Positions 42,853 through 52,313 of a stretch of 64,000 bases of DNA are shown here, in pieces. The notes under the pieces were generated by a model. The model did no database searches. It had not been told where the DNA came from and was given only the letters and a program-made list of their open reading frames with translations. The stretch comes from an uncultured Clostridia bacterium (GTDB lineage: Bacteria > Bacillota > Clostridia > Christensenellales > Borkfalkiaceae). Numbering within the stretch: the stretch's first letter is position 1; each line of letters opens with the position of its first letter. Where the stretch lies: the NCBI GenBank assembly GCA_947625245.1, contig CANQNO010000006.1:1-64000 (forward strand). The letters are read 5' to 3'. Made by a program: the position numbers and the translations under genes.

Positions 42853-43590
42853 TTAAAAAGTATTAGTCATATCCTCAAAACCGTACAGCGCGGGCGGTTT
42901 TCCCTGTATCCACTTTGCCGCCTCTATCGCGCCCGCCGCGAATATATCTTTGGACAGGGCGGTGTGGGAGAGGGCAATTATTTCGCCGCCGCCCGCAAAA
43001 ATTATTTCATGCTCGCCCGTAATCGTTCCGCCGCGCACGGAGTGTATGCCTATTTCGCCGCCGCGCTTTCCGCCGTGCCCGCAAACATAGGGCTTTCCGC
43101 CCATTACTTCGCCTATGCTTTCGGCAAGCGATATGGCGGTGCCCGATGGCGCGTCCGCTTTAAGGCGGTGATGTTTTTCTATAATTTCCACGTCGAAATT
43201 TTCGCCGAGAATTTTTGCGGCTTCCCTTGCCAGCTTTTTAAGAACGGCTATGCCGAGGGAGTAGTTGGGGGAAATAAACAGCGCGTTCTTTTCGGAACGC
43301 AGGCGTATATATTCTCTTTCCCTGTCAGAATAGCCCGTTGCGGCTATTATAACGGGCACATGCCTGCTTTCAGCCCACTCCAGCTCGCCGTAAATGGCGG
43401 AGGGAGAGGAAAAATCTATTACGGCGTCGACCTCTTCGCCGACTTCTTCAAAGGATGAATACACGGGCGGTTTTAAATTGGTTGCGGCTATGTCCACGCC
43501 GCATACGGCTTCGGCGCCGCGGCTTTGGCAAATTTTAAGCGCAGTCCCGCCCATTTTGCCGCATATACCCGTTATAAGCAGTTTCAGCAT
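42853..43590 (-). CDS. dapB: 4-hydroxy-tetrahydrodipicolinate reductase
   Basis: 245 residues. Rossmann start ITGICGKMGG, VDFSSPSA-type VIDFSSPSAIYG, ATGYS, and the catalytic-site E-K-H-H-R-L-K-A-D-A-P-S-G-T-A. Reduces the DapA product in the lysine/diaminopimelate/dipicolinate pathway. Overlaps dapA by 7 bp. Last gene of asd-dapA-dapB. Confidence 0.95.
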   Translation of the reverse strand: MLKLLITGICGKMGGTALKICQSRGAEAVCGVDIAATNLKPPVYSSFEEVGEEVDAVIDFSSPSAIYGELEWAESRHVPVIIAATGYSDREREYIRLRSEKNALFISPNYSLGIAVLKKLAREAAKILGENFDVEIIEKHHRLKADAPSGTAISLAESIGEVMGGKPYVCGHGGKRGGEIGIHSVRGGTITGEHEIIFAGGGEIIALSHTALSKDIFAAGAIEAAKWIQGKPPALYGFEDMTNTF

Positions 43591-44474
43591 ACTTTTAAAA
43601 TTCCCGTCCTTTCCAGTTCCCTTTTTAAAATTTCTCTGTTTTCCTTACAAAGCGGGGTGAGGGGCGGCCGCGGCTCGCCCGCGTCGAATCCCAGCATATT
43701 GTACGCGGCTTTTACGGGTATGGGGTTCACTTCCGAAAACAGCGCGTATTCCAAAGGCAGCAAAAAGTCCTGCAGGGCGTTGGCTTCGTCAAGGCGGTTT
43801 GCCTTTACCAGCCCGTACATTTTTTTCATGGCCGCCGGCGCGACGTTGGAAGTCACCGAAATAAGCCCCGCGCCGCCTATTGCAAGCAGGGGCAGGTTCA
43901 AAAAATCCTCGCCCGAAAATAAATCCAGCCTGCCGCGCACCCGCCGCATGGTTTCCACTACCTGCGTTACGTTTCCGCCGGCTTCCTTTATTCCCGCAAG
44001 ATTATTTATTTCGGCAAGCTTTTCGCACGTTTCGGGAAGAATATTCACGCCCGTGCGCGACGGCACGTTATAGGCGACTACGGGGATTTTTGCCCCGCCG
44101 CACACCGCCTTATAGTATTCTATTATGCCGTTTTGGGTGCACTTGTTGTAGTAAGGGGTAACGGCAAGCAAACCGTCCGCGCCCTCTGCGGCGGCAAATT
44201 TCCCCGCTTCCACGGCTTTTGCCGTACAATTCGAGCCCGTGCCTACAATAATTTTTATTTTGCCTTTAAAAGCCTTTACCACGCCTTTTATAACTTCGGC
44301 TTTTTCGGCTTCGGTCATTGTGGAAGCTTCGCCCGTCGTGCCGAGTACCAAAATCCCGTCCGCGCCGTTTTCTGCCTGATATTCCGCCATTTTTAAAAGC
44401 GAAGCCATATTCACGCCGCCGTCTTTAAAGGGGGTGATCAAAGCGGTTATTATACCGCCCAAAAAACCTGTCAT
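43584..44474 (-). CDS. dapA: 4-hydroxy-tetrahydrodipicolinate synthase
   Basis: 296 residues. GGIITALITPF, LGTTGEASTM, TPYYNK, Y-N-V-P-S-R-T-G and GIKEAGGN (Schiff-base lysine) are the DapA motifs. Condenses pyruvate with aspartate semialdehyde made by Asd. ATG 44474 gives the family N-terminus; only a weak GGCGGA precedes it. DPA for spores depends on this branch. Confidence 0.96.
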   Translation of the reverse strand: MTGFLGGIITALITPFKDGGVNMASLLKMAEYQAENGADGILVLGTTGEASTMTEAEKAEVIKGVVKAFKGKIKIIVGTGSNCTAKAVEAGKFAAAEGADGLLAVTPYYNKCTQNGIIEYYKAVCGGAKIPVVAYNVPSRTGVNILPETCEKLAEINNLAGIKEAGGNVTQVVETMRRVRGRLDLFSGEDFLNLPLLAIGGAGLISVTSNVAPAAMKKMYGLVKANRLDEANALQDFLLPLEYALFSEVNPIPVKAAYNMLGFDAGEPRPPLTPLCKENREILKRELERTGILKVC

Positions 44475-44559
44475 AAAAAATCCGCCTCGATAACCATCAT
44501 ATGTTTCGGGGCGGATAGGTGTTAAAGTTTTAAAAATGCGGACGCCTGTACGGCGACAA

Positions 44560-45636
44560 TCAGTCGAAATATCCCTTAACGGCAACAAGTTCTGCAAGCA
44601 GTACGGCGCCGCCTGCGGCGCCGCGCAGGGTGTTGTGCGACAGCCCTATGAATTTATAGTCGAAAACGCTGTCTTTGCGAAGCCTGCCTGCGCTGACCGC
44701 CATGCCGTTTTCCAGATCCCTGTCAAGGCGGGGTTGGGGGCGGTTGTCGTCGCCGAAATAATGTATAAACTGTTTGGGCGCGGAGGGCAGGTTTAAAATC
44801 TGCGGCTCGCCGCGGAAATTTTTCCAGCCGTCTATAATTTCTTCCGCCGTGATTTTCTTTTCGAACTCCACAAATACGGCGGCTGTATGTCCGTCGGTCA
44901 CGGGTACGCGTACGCACTGCGCCGAAATGTGCGGGGCTTGAGCGGGTTTTATTATTTTGCCGTCGGGCTTTCCCCAAATTTTAAGGGGCTCCATTTCGCT
45001 TTTGAATTCCTCGCCGTCGATAAAGGGGATTATGTTGTCGTAAATTTCGGGCATGGTGGCAAAAGTTTTGCCCGCGCCCGAAATTGCCTGGTACGTGCAA
45101 AGAGCCACGTTTTTAAGCCCGTATTTCATAAAGGGGTGCAAAAGCGGCACGTAGGATTGGAGAGAGCAGTTGGATTTTGCCGCAATAAACCCGCGCCTTG
45201 TGCCGAGGCGCTTTCTCTGCGCGTGTATGATTTCGAGATGCCCGGGGTTTACTTCGGGTATGATCATGGGCACGTCGGGCTCGTCGCGGTTTGCGGAATT
45301 ATTTGAAATTACCGGGCATTCCGCCTTTGCATAACTCAATTCCAGCAGCTGCGTTTCGGCTTTGGGCATATTTACTGCGCAAAAGCAAAAATCGGTTTGC
45401 TCCGCAATTTTTTTAACGTCCTTTTCGGCGTTCAATACGGTCATTTCCGCAAATTTTTCGGGCATGGGCGTGGGCATATCCCACGACTTGACCGCGTCTT
45501 TATATTTTTTTCCCGCCGACCTTTCGGACGCGGCGAGACTTACCACGTTGAAAAAAGGGTGATTTTCGAGCAACGTAAGAAATCTTTGTCCGACTATGCC
45601 GGTCGCGCCGATTATTCCCACATTGTACTTTTTCAT
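44560..45636 (-). CDS. asd: Aspartate-semialdehyde dehydrogenase
   Basis: 358 residues. VGIIGATGIVGQRF nucleotide fold, S-N-C-S-L-Q with the catalytic cysteine, QAISGAGK, and H-T-A-A-V substrate region. The length and motifs match the archaeal/fungal-type Asd subgroup rather than the shorter Bacillus enzyme. Provides semialdehyde for DapA. AAGGAG precedes the ATG. Preceded by a structured leader. Confidence 0.94.
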   Translation of the reverse strand: MKKYNVGIIGATGIVGQRFLTLLENHPFFNVVSLAASERSAGKKYKDAVKSWDMPTPMPEKFAEMTVLNAEKDVKKIAEQTDFCFCAVNMPKAETQLLELSYAKAECPVISNNSANRDEPDVPMIIPEVNPGHLEIIHAQRKRLGTRRGFIAAKSNCSLQSYVPLLHPFMKYGLKNVALCTYQAISGAGKTFATMPEIYDNIIPFIDGEEFKSEMEPLKIWGKPDGKIIKPAQAPHISAQCVRVPVTDGHTAAVFVEFEKKITAEEIIDGWKNFRGEPQILNLPSAPKQFIHYFGDDNRPQPRLDRDLENGMAVSAGRLRKDSVFDYKFIGLSHNTLRGAAGGAVLLAELVAVKGYFD

Positions 45637-45750
45637 AAATAACTCCTTTGCGCAAACGCCTTATAATAAAAAAGACAGCTTTGCGCTGTTCGATAGGTGA
45701 AAGCGGAACCTTTTAAATCTTTACGGGCAAGCCCGTCCGCCGATTTAATT
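45637..45750 (-). promoter_or_regulatory. Structured leader of asd-dapAB with intrinsic terminator
   Basis: The ~114-nt leader contains ACGGGC-tt-GCCCGT, a possible GCGGA/UCCGC closing pair, and nearer the gene a short ACAGC/GCUGU hairpin (45689-45675) followed on the minus strand by TCTTTTTT. This is the layout of transcription attenuation. It is too small for a lysine riboswitch and I see no T-box sequence. Class not identified. Confidence 0.45.
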
Positions 45751-45756
45751 AACAAA

Positions 45757-45785
45757 ATAATAGCACAACGCAATGCGATTGTAAA
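45757..45785 (-). promoter_or_regulatory. Promoter of asd-dapA-dapB
   Basis: Minus strand: TTTACA (45785-45780), a 17-bp spacer, TATTAT (45762-45757) with TGC extension. Confidence 0.65.
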
Positions 45786-45834
45786 GTTTTTAAAGTCGGG
45801 GAAGCAAATTTTTTTATCTTCCGCCGCAAAATTA

Positions 45835-45863
45835 TTGAAATAATTTCGCTTATGTGATATTAT
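45835..45863 (+). promoter_or_regulatory. Promoter of the 45896 membrane gene
   Basis: TTGAAA (45835-45840), a 17-bp spacer and TATTAT (45858-45863) with TGA extension; divergent from the asd promoter. Confidence 0.65.
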
Positions 45864-45895
45864 TAAAAAGCAAAATTGTGTTTTAAAGGAAATAT

Positions 45896-47146
45896 ATGGT
45901 AGAACTTAAAGGCTTGCAGGGCAACGAAATTGCCGACGATTTTAAAAAGGTGGAAACCGAAGGGGGCAGATGGCGCCGCACGTGGGAAGTTTTCAAGACA
46001 AATTTCTGGAAACTCGTCGCGTTGAATTTGCTGGTGCTCATCACCTTTATCCCCGCTATAGTGGTGGTTTATATGCGGAATATGTATATAGACACCCTTT
46101 CGCTGTCCTATCCTTTCAACGCGTCGCAAGGCTATCCGTTTTACCCGCGCGAAGCGCTGACCGGGCTTGCCGAAAAGCTTGTTCTTTGGGTGGATATCCG
46201 CTTTTTCGCCCTCTTGATTGCCTCGGGTCTTATTGCTTCCGCAGGCGTTTCGGGCGCGGCTTACTGCATAAGAAAGCTTTTATACACCAAAAACCAGTTT
46301 ACCATAAAGGGGCTTTTGCACGGCGTTAAGGTGGGATATCTTAAAACGGCTTTGCCCGTAACGCTGTTTATGTCCCTTCTTTACTGCACTTTCCTTGCAA
46401 ACGACCAAATGCACCTTGCCGCGGCTACCGCTTCGGGGTTTGGCGGCGCGGTGACGCTGTTCGTGTTTGCCATAATTTTCACCGTTTTAGGCGGCATATA
46501 TCTTTTATGGCTCTTTGCTTTGGGGGTAAGCTACCGCACCAATTACCTTAACATTATCCGCAATGCGTTCAAACTTATGTTCTGTACGCCCATACAAACG
46601 GTGTTTATGGCGGGCTTTTCGCTCATACCCGTATGGCTTGCCATGATGTTTTCGGGGTTCTGGCTTATTCTTGTATACATTATATTCGCGCTGTTCGGGT
46701 TTACGTTCGTGCTGTTGTGCTGGCTCAGCTTTTCGCAGTGGGCTTGCGGGCTGTATCTCGAACCCGAAACCAAAACCGACAAAGCCGCGCCCCGCAAAAC
46801 AGAGCGTGAAATTGCCGTTGAAACCGAGGACAGGCAGAGGAGGGAAGCCCTCGCCCTGCTCGCCGCGGGCAAAAGCTCGCTTATATCCCGTCCCATAAAA
46901 CCCATAGGAAACGAGCGGGTAGACGTTATAGGCAAGAGCTTTACGCGCGCCCGCATTGCCGAAGCCGGCGTCGCGAGGGAGAAGATGGTTTCTGGCGTTC
47001 TGGCTTACGAAAAGGAACATGAGAACGAAAAGGAATACGTAGAATACAACAAGATGTTCGCCGAACGCGAAAAGGCGCTTGTCGTTGACGGGAAAGACAA
47101 AAAGAACAAGAACAAAAAGGTGAGCGCGGAAAATCTGTTGAGATGA
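45896..47146 (+). CDS. Polytopic membrane protein with basic C-terminal tail
   Basis: 416 residues. About six hydrophobic segments between residues 35 and 285, resembling YesL/DUF624-type proteins (RTWEVFKTNFWKLVALNLLVLI; RNAFKLMF). The last ~130 residues are cytoplasmic, charged and helical, ending in KDKKNKNKKVSAENLLR. Function unknown. AAAGGAAAT lies before the ATG. Single-gene unit. The YesL resemblance is moderate. Confidence 0.7.
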   Translation: MVELKGLQGNEIADDFKKVETEGGRWRRTWEVFKTNFWKLVALNLLVLITFIPAIVVVYMRNMYIDTLSLSYPFNASQGYPFYPREALTGLAEKLVLWVDIRFFALLIASGLIASAGVSGAAYCIRKLLYTKNQFTIKGLLHGVKVGYLKTALPVTLFMSLLYCTFLANDQMHLAAATASGFGGAVTLFVFAIIFTVLGGIYLLWLFALGVSYRTNYLNIIRNAFKLMFCTPIQTVFMAGFSLIPVWLAMMFSGFWLILVYIIFALFGFTFVLLCWLSFSQWACGLYLEPETKTDKAAPRKTEREIAVETEDRQRREALALLAAGKSSLISRPIKPIGNERVDVIGKSFTRARIAEAGVAREKMVSGVLAYEKEHENEKEYVEYNKMFAEREKALVVDGKDKKNKNKKVSAENLLR

Positions 47147-47311
47147 CCGCGGCGCTTAAAGGCAAGTAAAAACCGGCATAATTCAAATCGTACTGCGGCT
47201 ATTTAAATGGTCGCAGTTTTGATTGAAAGGGCGGGCTTTAAAGAATTTTTAAACGAAGATTAACCAAACTATGAGAGCGGGCTTTTGCCCGAAATAGCGG
47301 GAGAGTTTTTA

Positions 47312-48136
47312 ATGAACAAGCTGTATAAAAGTCTTATATACGACCGTCAGGTTTCGCTGTCCGTGCTGGAGACGAAAGACCTTGTGAACGACGCGATAAA
47401 AATCCACGGTCTCGACGACGTTTCCGCGGAAATTCTGGGCGGGTTGCTCACGGCGTGCGCGTATATGGCGGGCTGTCTCAAAAACCCCGTGGGCGCGGTG
47501 TCTCTTACCGTTAAATCCAACGACGGCAGCGCCACGGCGGGCGTTTCGGGTGATATCGACGGGCATATCCGCGGCTATATAGAAAACGGCGGCGGGGGGC
47601 TTAAAGGCGGCACGCTCACCGTAATAAAAGACGACGGGTTTTACCGCCCGTTCGTGGGCACGTGCGAACTCGGCTCGGAGGACATTTCCGAAAATCTTAC
47701 GGAGTATTTCCGCATGAGCGAGCAAATCCCCACTTATGTATCGATAGGCGTAAGAGTGGCAAACGGCAAATGCCTGTCGGCGGGCGGGGTGATAATGCAG
47801 CTTTTGCCGGGCACTTCCCCCGAAAACGCTGAAAAATCAAAGGAAAAAATGCTCTCTTTCAAAAACGCCGCGGAGCTGTTTTTACGGTGCGGTGCGGAAG
47901 AGATACTTAAAAAGTACTTCGGTACTGAGGCGGAGAGCGGCGGTCTTTACGAAACTTTCCCCGAATACAAGTGCAACTGTTCGGAAAATAAGATAGGGAA
48001 AGTCATAATATCCCTCGGCAAGGACGAGTGCGAAAAGATAATCGAAGAGCAGGGCAACATAAAAGTGCATTGCCATTACTGCAACAAAGACTACATATTC
48101 ACCCGCGGCGACGTGGAAAAACTGTTCGGAAAATAA
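47312..48136 (+). CDS. hslO: Redox-regulated chaperone Hsp33
   Basis: 274 residues. The N-terminal chaperone core is followed by the C-terminal redox-switch zinc site with C-N-C and C-H-Y-C. Oxidative stress releases zinc and activates holdase function. ATG 47312 gives the usual start. Three bases before the next gene, so co-transcribed with two repeat-protein genes. Confidence 0.93.
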   Translation: MNKLYKSLIYDRQVSLSVLETKDLVNDAIKIHGLDDVSAEILGGLLTACAYMAGCLKNPVGAVSLTVKSNDGSATAGVSGDIDGHIRGYIENGGGGLKGGTLTVIKDDGFYRPFVGTCELGSEDISENLTEYFRMSEQIPTYVSIGVRVANGKCLSAGGVIMQLLPGTSPENAEKSKEKMLSFKNAAELFLRCGAEEILKKYFGTEAESGGLYETFPEYKCNCSENKIGKVIISLGKDECEKIIEEQGNIKVHCHYCNKDYIFTRGDVEKLFGK

Positions 48137-48139
48137 GTA

Positions 48140-49798
48140 ATGTCAAAGACGGTAGAGATCGACCTCAGCGACGACAGGCTTATAGCCATTGCCGCGGATA
48201 TGGTCGAAGAACACAACTATATAGGCGCGCTTAAAATGCTCAACAAAAACGCCGAAATCACGGGCAACGATGAGGACAGTTATATGCTGTACGCCGAAAT
48301 TTTCGACGACATAGGGCTTTACGAGCGCAGCGTCCATAATTGGTTCAAGTATATGGATATAGCCGAATTTTCCGAAATGTCGGACTGTTACGAGGGGCTT
48401 GCCGTCGGCTACATGAATTTGGGCAACGAGCAATTTTCGGCTTATTATTACAACAAGCTTCTTATGGAGTCGGACGAAGTGGACTCCGCAACCCGCGAGG
48501 AGATACTCCGCGATTTTCTCTCTGCGGAGAGCAACCCTTTAAAATTCGTCTATCCGCCCGAAATAGCCGACGTTTCGGACGTGTTCGTGCAGGGGCTCGG
48601 CTATATGAAGCAGGGCGAATTCGGTAAGGCTTACGACGAATTTTCTAATGTCGCCGAAGGCAACCCGAGATGGGGCGAAGCCCGCAATTATATGGCTATG
48701 TGCCTAATAATGCAGAACGAAAACGCGCAGGCGGAAGAAGAGTGTCTGGAACTTATCCGCAAAAATCCCGGCAACGTGCAGGCGCTTACCACCCTTGCGG
48801 CGGTCAAAACCGAAGCGGGCAAAAAGGACGAGGCGGCGGAAATCACCAGACAGCTGTTGAGCGTGGAAGTCAGCGACCCGGACGATCTGTATAAAATAGC
48901 CACGGTCTGTTGCGAAAACAAATTCCACGCCGATGCATACGGCTTATTCTGCAAAATCGGAGCCGAAAACCGCTATGATTTGAATATCCTGTATTTCAAA
49001 GCCATTTCGGCTTTTAACTGCAGAAAGTACGACGAGTGTTTCGAGGCGTTCGACACCCTTTTAACTGTTTATCCCGACTCCGTGATCGCGCAGTATTGGT
49101 ACGGCATCGCTCGGACTTTGAAAGAAGAGGGCAAGTGGGAAGAGCTCAACTACTTTTACACCCTGCCCCAAAGCGTAAAGGAATCGTCCGTAAAAGTGCT
49201 TGCGGCGTATATGAAGCTTTCCAAAGCAAGGGCTATGCACTTTGCCGCGGAGCTGGATATAGCCGGACCCGTAAAGTGGTGTTTCGACGAAAACGACCCC
49301 TCGGGTTCGGAGGAGCTTCGCTATCTTGCGTCGCGCGCGGCGGTAAAATCCTGTATGGACGATTACGTGCGGGATTTGCTGCTACATCCGTTTTTATCCG
49401 ACGCAATTAAAATCGATTTGCTCGAGGCGCTTACCGAACGAAATTCGGACGACTCTTTCGGGGTGGTTATCTGCAACGTATACAGGCGCGTGTCTGTGCG
49501 CAAATTGTTTTTAAACCGTAAACGCCGCGCAAATTTCGTGCGCGCGTACGCCCGCCTCGTGTCGCATTTCTCTATTCTCGACAATGTTTACGGCGAACGG
49601 TTTGCCTCCGCCGCCGAAAGGGTTTACTTCAGGCTCGAAAGAGAGGGGAGAACGGAGGATTCCGACGACGTGGACGCGCTTACGGCGTATGTTTTCGACG
49701 AAGCCCGCATAGACGACGCGGGCATATCGCGGAAGAATATATGCGCGTTTTTTGAGGTCACCGAAGAGCGGATACAAAAATTGAAAGGTGAACAATGA
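48140..49798 (+). CDS. Tetratricopeptide-repeat protein
   Basis: 552 residues, almost entirely helical. TPR-like units are seen at ~20-120 (NYIGALKMLNKNAEITGN, YAEIFDDIGLYERSVHNWFKY) and ~150-340 (GLGYMKQGEFGKAYDEFSNVAEGNPRWGEA and others). The C-terminal ~150 residues lack clear repeats. No signal peptide, so cytoplasmic. It lies between hslO and a further helical-repeat gene; the trio may serve protein quality control, which is inference. Confidence 0.75.
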   Translation: MSKTVEIDLSDDRLIAIAADMVEEHNYIGALKMLNKNAEITGNDEDSYMLYAEIFDDIGLYERSVHNWFKYMDIAEFSEMSDCYEGLAVGYMNLGNEQFSAYYYNKLLMESDEVDSATREEILRDFLSAESNPLKFVYPPEIADVSDVFVQGLGYMKQGEFGKAYDEFSNVAEGNPRWGEARNYMAMCLIMQNENAQAEEECLELIRKNPGNVQALTTLAAVKTEAGKKDEAAEITRQLLSVEVSDPDDLYKIATVCCENKFHADAYGLFCKIGAENRYDLNILYFKAISAFNCRKYDECFEAFDTLLTVYPDSVIAQYWYGIARTLKEEGKWEELNYFYTLPQSVKESSVKVLAAYMKLSKARAMHFAAELDIAGPVKWCFDENDPSGSEELRYLASRAAVKSCMDDYVRDLLLHPFLSDAIKIDLLEALTERNSDDSFGVVICNVYRRVSVRKLFLNRKRRANFVRAYARLVSHFSILDNVYGERFASAAERVYFRLEREGRTEDSDDVDALTAYVFDEARIDDAGISRKNICAFFEVTEERIQKLKGEQ

Positions 49799-50649
49799 AA
49801 ATTTACGACTTTGACGGGATGTTCGACGAAAAGCTTTCCGCCTATATCTCCCGCGACCCGCACAGGTATACCGAAGAGGGCTGGGAGGACGCCATACCCG
49901 CTCTGTATAAAAAATTCGGCGAAACGGTGATAAAGAGTATAGGCAAATCCCCGCGGCAATACTATGCCGAAATGACGGACGCGGAAATCACAGGTTGCCT
50001 TAGGCAGCATCTTGCAAAGGGAGTGTCCGTGCCGGGATTTCTGCGCTCCGAAGCCGAATCCCGCGGGCTGAGGGAAGAATTTTTAAAAATGCTCGGCGGA
50101 ACCCCGTCCGAACGCGACTTTGCAATGGGCGTTTTGGGCGCCGACGACGCCGCAATATCCAAATATATGGATATCCTCGTTTCGTGCGGAGATGAAGAGG
50201 TAAAAGCGCGGTGCGCGGAATTCATTTCGGAAAAAGCCGATCTTGCGGCAGGGCGCGCTATCGAAAATTACCGCGCGGGCGTAGAAAAGGAATACATGTG
50301 CGAAATTCTTTCGCGCACGGTCGTAAAGGACGACAGGATCTTCGAAATTTTGTTAAATGAATTCCGCACCGCGGACGAAGATTTAGGCGTCCGGGCGGAC
50401 TTTTTGGCAAATTACGGCGACGAGCGCGCGCTTCCGTATCTGCTTTCGAAAGCCGACGAGGACGGCTTGACGTACCTCGAATTCCGCGAATTGAAATTCG
50501 CCGTAGAAACGCTCGGCGGCGAATACAAAAGGGAAAGGGATTTTTCGGGCGACCCCGCATACAGGGCGCTTAAAGAACACGAAGAGAGTTCTGCCGATAT
50601 ATTCGAAATATTTCAGGGTGACAAAAATTCCGACGGAGGGAAGGCCTGA
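49795..50649 (+). CDS. Uncharacterised helical (HEAT-like) protein
   Basis: 284 residues, acidic, helical, starting within the stop of the TPR gene (ATGA). Patterns such as ARCAEFISEKADLAAGRAI and VRADFLANYGDERALPYLLSKADEDG resemble HEAT/armadillo repeats. No catalytic motif seen. Cytoplasmic. Last gene of the hslO unit. Confidence 0.65.
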   Translation: MKIYDFDGMFDEKLSAYISRDPHRYTEEGWEDAIPALYKKFGETVIKSIGKSPRQYYAEMTDAEITGCLRQHLAKGVSVPGFLRSEAESRGLREEFLKMLGGTPSERDFAMGVLGADDAAISKYMDILVSCGDEEVKARCAEFISEKADLAAGRAIENYRAGVEKEYMCEILSRTVVKDDRIFEILLNEFRTADEDLGVRADFLANYGDERALPYLLSKADEDGLTYLEFRELKFAVETLGGEYKRERDFSGDPAYRALKEHEESSADIFEIFQGDKNSDGGKA

Positions 50650-50683
50650 ACATCTCCGTTCCCATAAAACAGTTTCAATCCTT

Positions 50684-50719
50684 AGCCGCGCGCGGGGCAA
50701 ATACGCCCCGCGCGCGGCT
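50684..50719 (+). terminator. Terminator after the hslO unit
   Basis: Perfect 15-bp GC-rich arms 50684-50698 and 50705-50719; the following T run is short. Confidence 0.75.
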
Positions 50720-50747
50720 TAATTGTAAAATATAATTCCAAAAGGGG

Positions 50748-50776
50748 TTGACTATAATTAAAGCAAATGTTATAAT
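50748..50776 (+). promoter_or_regulatory. glnA promoter
   Basis: TTGACT (50748-50753), a 17-bp spacer and TATAAT (50771-50776), 38 bp before the ATG. Confidence 0.8.
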
Positions 50777-50814
50777 ACAAATAGTCTAAAAAACAGATAG
50801 GAGTATATGGAATA

Positions 50815-52245
50815 ATGTTCAAAAACGTACACGAAGTTTTGGCTTATTGCGAAAAAGAAGAAATAAAAATGATCGACTTCAAAATGGTTGACATAGACGG
50901 CAGATGGCACCATCTGTCTATTCCCGTTTCGCGCTTTAACGAGGACACCATGAAGTACGGCATAGGCTTCGACGGCTCCAACTACGGCTTTGCGCCCGTC
51001 GAAAAGAGCGATATGGTATTTATACCCATAATCGAATCGGCGGTAAGAGATCCCTTTGCCGAAATCCCCACGCTCACAATGTCGGGCGACGTAAGAATTA
51101 TCGACGCGAACAACAGCCGCTTCGACCAATATCCCCGCAACGTGGCTATCGCGGCGGAAGAATATATGCGCAAGACCGGCATTGCCGACAGGATGATAAT
51201 AGGACCCGAATTCGAATTCCATCTTTTCGACCACGTAGCTTTTGAAAACACTCCCAACAAGGCTATGTTCCATATAGACGCGTGGGAAGCCGATTGGAAT
51301 ACGGGCGACGAGGAGCCGGGCAATACGGGCTACCATACCCCTCATAAGGGCGGCTACCATGCCTGCAAGCCGCAGGACGTAACATACGATATCCGCAGCC
51401 GCATGTGCATGATGCTCGAAGATTGGGGCGTTAAGGTAAAATATCACCACCACGAAGTGGGCGGTCCCGGTCAGGTGGAAATAGAAGTAGAACTTGACGA
51501 TATGACCAAAATGGCGGACAACACCATGATAGTCAAGTACATAATAAAGAATCAGGCTATAGAAGAGGGTATGACGGCAACCTTTATGCCCAAACCCATT
51601 TTCGGCGAAGCGGGCAACGGTATGCACGTGCATATGCTCCTTTTAAAGGACGGCAAGCCCGTATTCTACGACCCGAACGGCTATTCCTCGCTCAGCGAAA
51701 CAGCGCACTATTTTATGGGCGGACTGTTAAAGCACGCCGCAAGCCTCTGCGCGTTTACAAACCCTTCCACAAACTCGTATAAGAGGCTTGTGCCCGGGTT
51801 CGAAGCGCCCGTTACGATAGGCTATGCCACCGCCAACCGCAGTTCGGTCATCCGTATCCCCGCATACGCTAAGTCTCCCGATAAAAAGCGTTTCGAACTC
51901 CGCAACCCCGATGCGACCTGCAACCCTTATTACGCTTATGCCGCAATTCTTATGGCGGGTCTCGACGGCGTTAAAAACAAAATCGACCCTCACAAGAACG
52001 GCTGGGGTCCTTTCGACTTCAACCTGTTCGATTTGAGCGACAAGGAGAAAAAGAAGATACAGCACTTGCCTTCTTCCCTCGAAGAGGCGTTGGTTGCGCT
52101 TGAAAAAGACCACGATTATCTCACCTGCGACGGAGTATTCCCCGAAAGGCTTATTAAGATTTGGGTTGAAAAGAAGCGCAAAGAGCTTGACAAAATCAAC
52201 AAGATGCCCACTCCCGAAGAGTTTGAAATGTATTTCGATTTATAA
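50815..52245 (+). CDS. glnA: Glutamine synthetase, type I
   Basis: 476 residues. ATP-dependent glutamate + ammonia to glutamine. GFDGSNYGF-type start, G-P-E-F-E-F-H-L-F, N-G-M-H-V-H, N-P-S-T-N-S-Y-K-R and N-R-S-S-V-I-R-I-P are the metal, ammonia and glutamate-site motifs. At the loop where adenylylated enzymes have N-L-Y-D-L, this protein has N-L-F-D-L (Phe405), so it should not be regulated by adenylylation. AGGAG-type site before ATG. Single-gene unit with own promoter and terminator; no glnR or PII gene adjacent. Confidence 0.96.
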   Translation: MFKNVHEVLAYCEKEEIKMIDFKMVDIDGRWHHLSIPVSRFNEDTMKYGIGFDGSNYGFAPVEKSDMVFIPIIESAVRDPFAEIPTLTMSGDVRIIDANNSRFDQYPRNVAIAAEEYMRKTGIADRMIIGPEFEFHLFDHVAFENTPNKAMFHIDAWEADWNTGDEEPGNTGYHTPHKGGYHACKPQDVTYDIRSRMCMMLEDWGVKVKYHHHEVGGPGQVEIEVELDDMTKMADNTMIVKYIIKNQAIEEGMTATFMPKPIFGEAGNGMHVHMLLLKDGKPVFYDPNGYSSLSETAHYFMGGLLKHAASLCAFTNPSTNSYKRLVPGFEAPVTIGYATANRSSVIRIPAYAKSPDKKRFELRNPDATCNPYYAYAAILMAGLDGVKNKIDPHKNGWGPFDFNLFDLSDKEKKKIQHLPSSLEEALVALEKDHDYLTCDGVFPERLIKIWVEKKRKELDKINKMPTPEEFEMYFDL

Positions 52246-52269
52246 AATTTTATACGATTATGGTTTGTA

Positions 52270-52305
52270 AAAAAGCCGCGGTGCGTGTACGCACCGCGGC
52301 TTTTT
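52270..52305. terminator. glnA terminator
   Basis: Perfect 16-bp arms 52270-52285 and 52290-52305 with A5/T5 ends. Confidence 0.9.
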
Positions 52306-52313
52306 ACTACCGC

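Noticed and set aside
45637..45750. Lysine riboswitch before asd
   Set aside because: The leader is only ~114 nt and lacks the long L-box core helices and conserved motifs.
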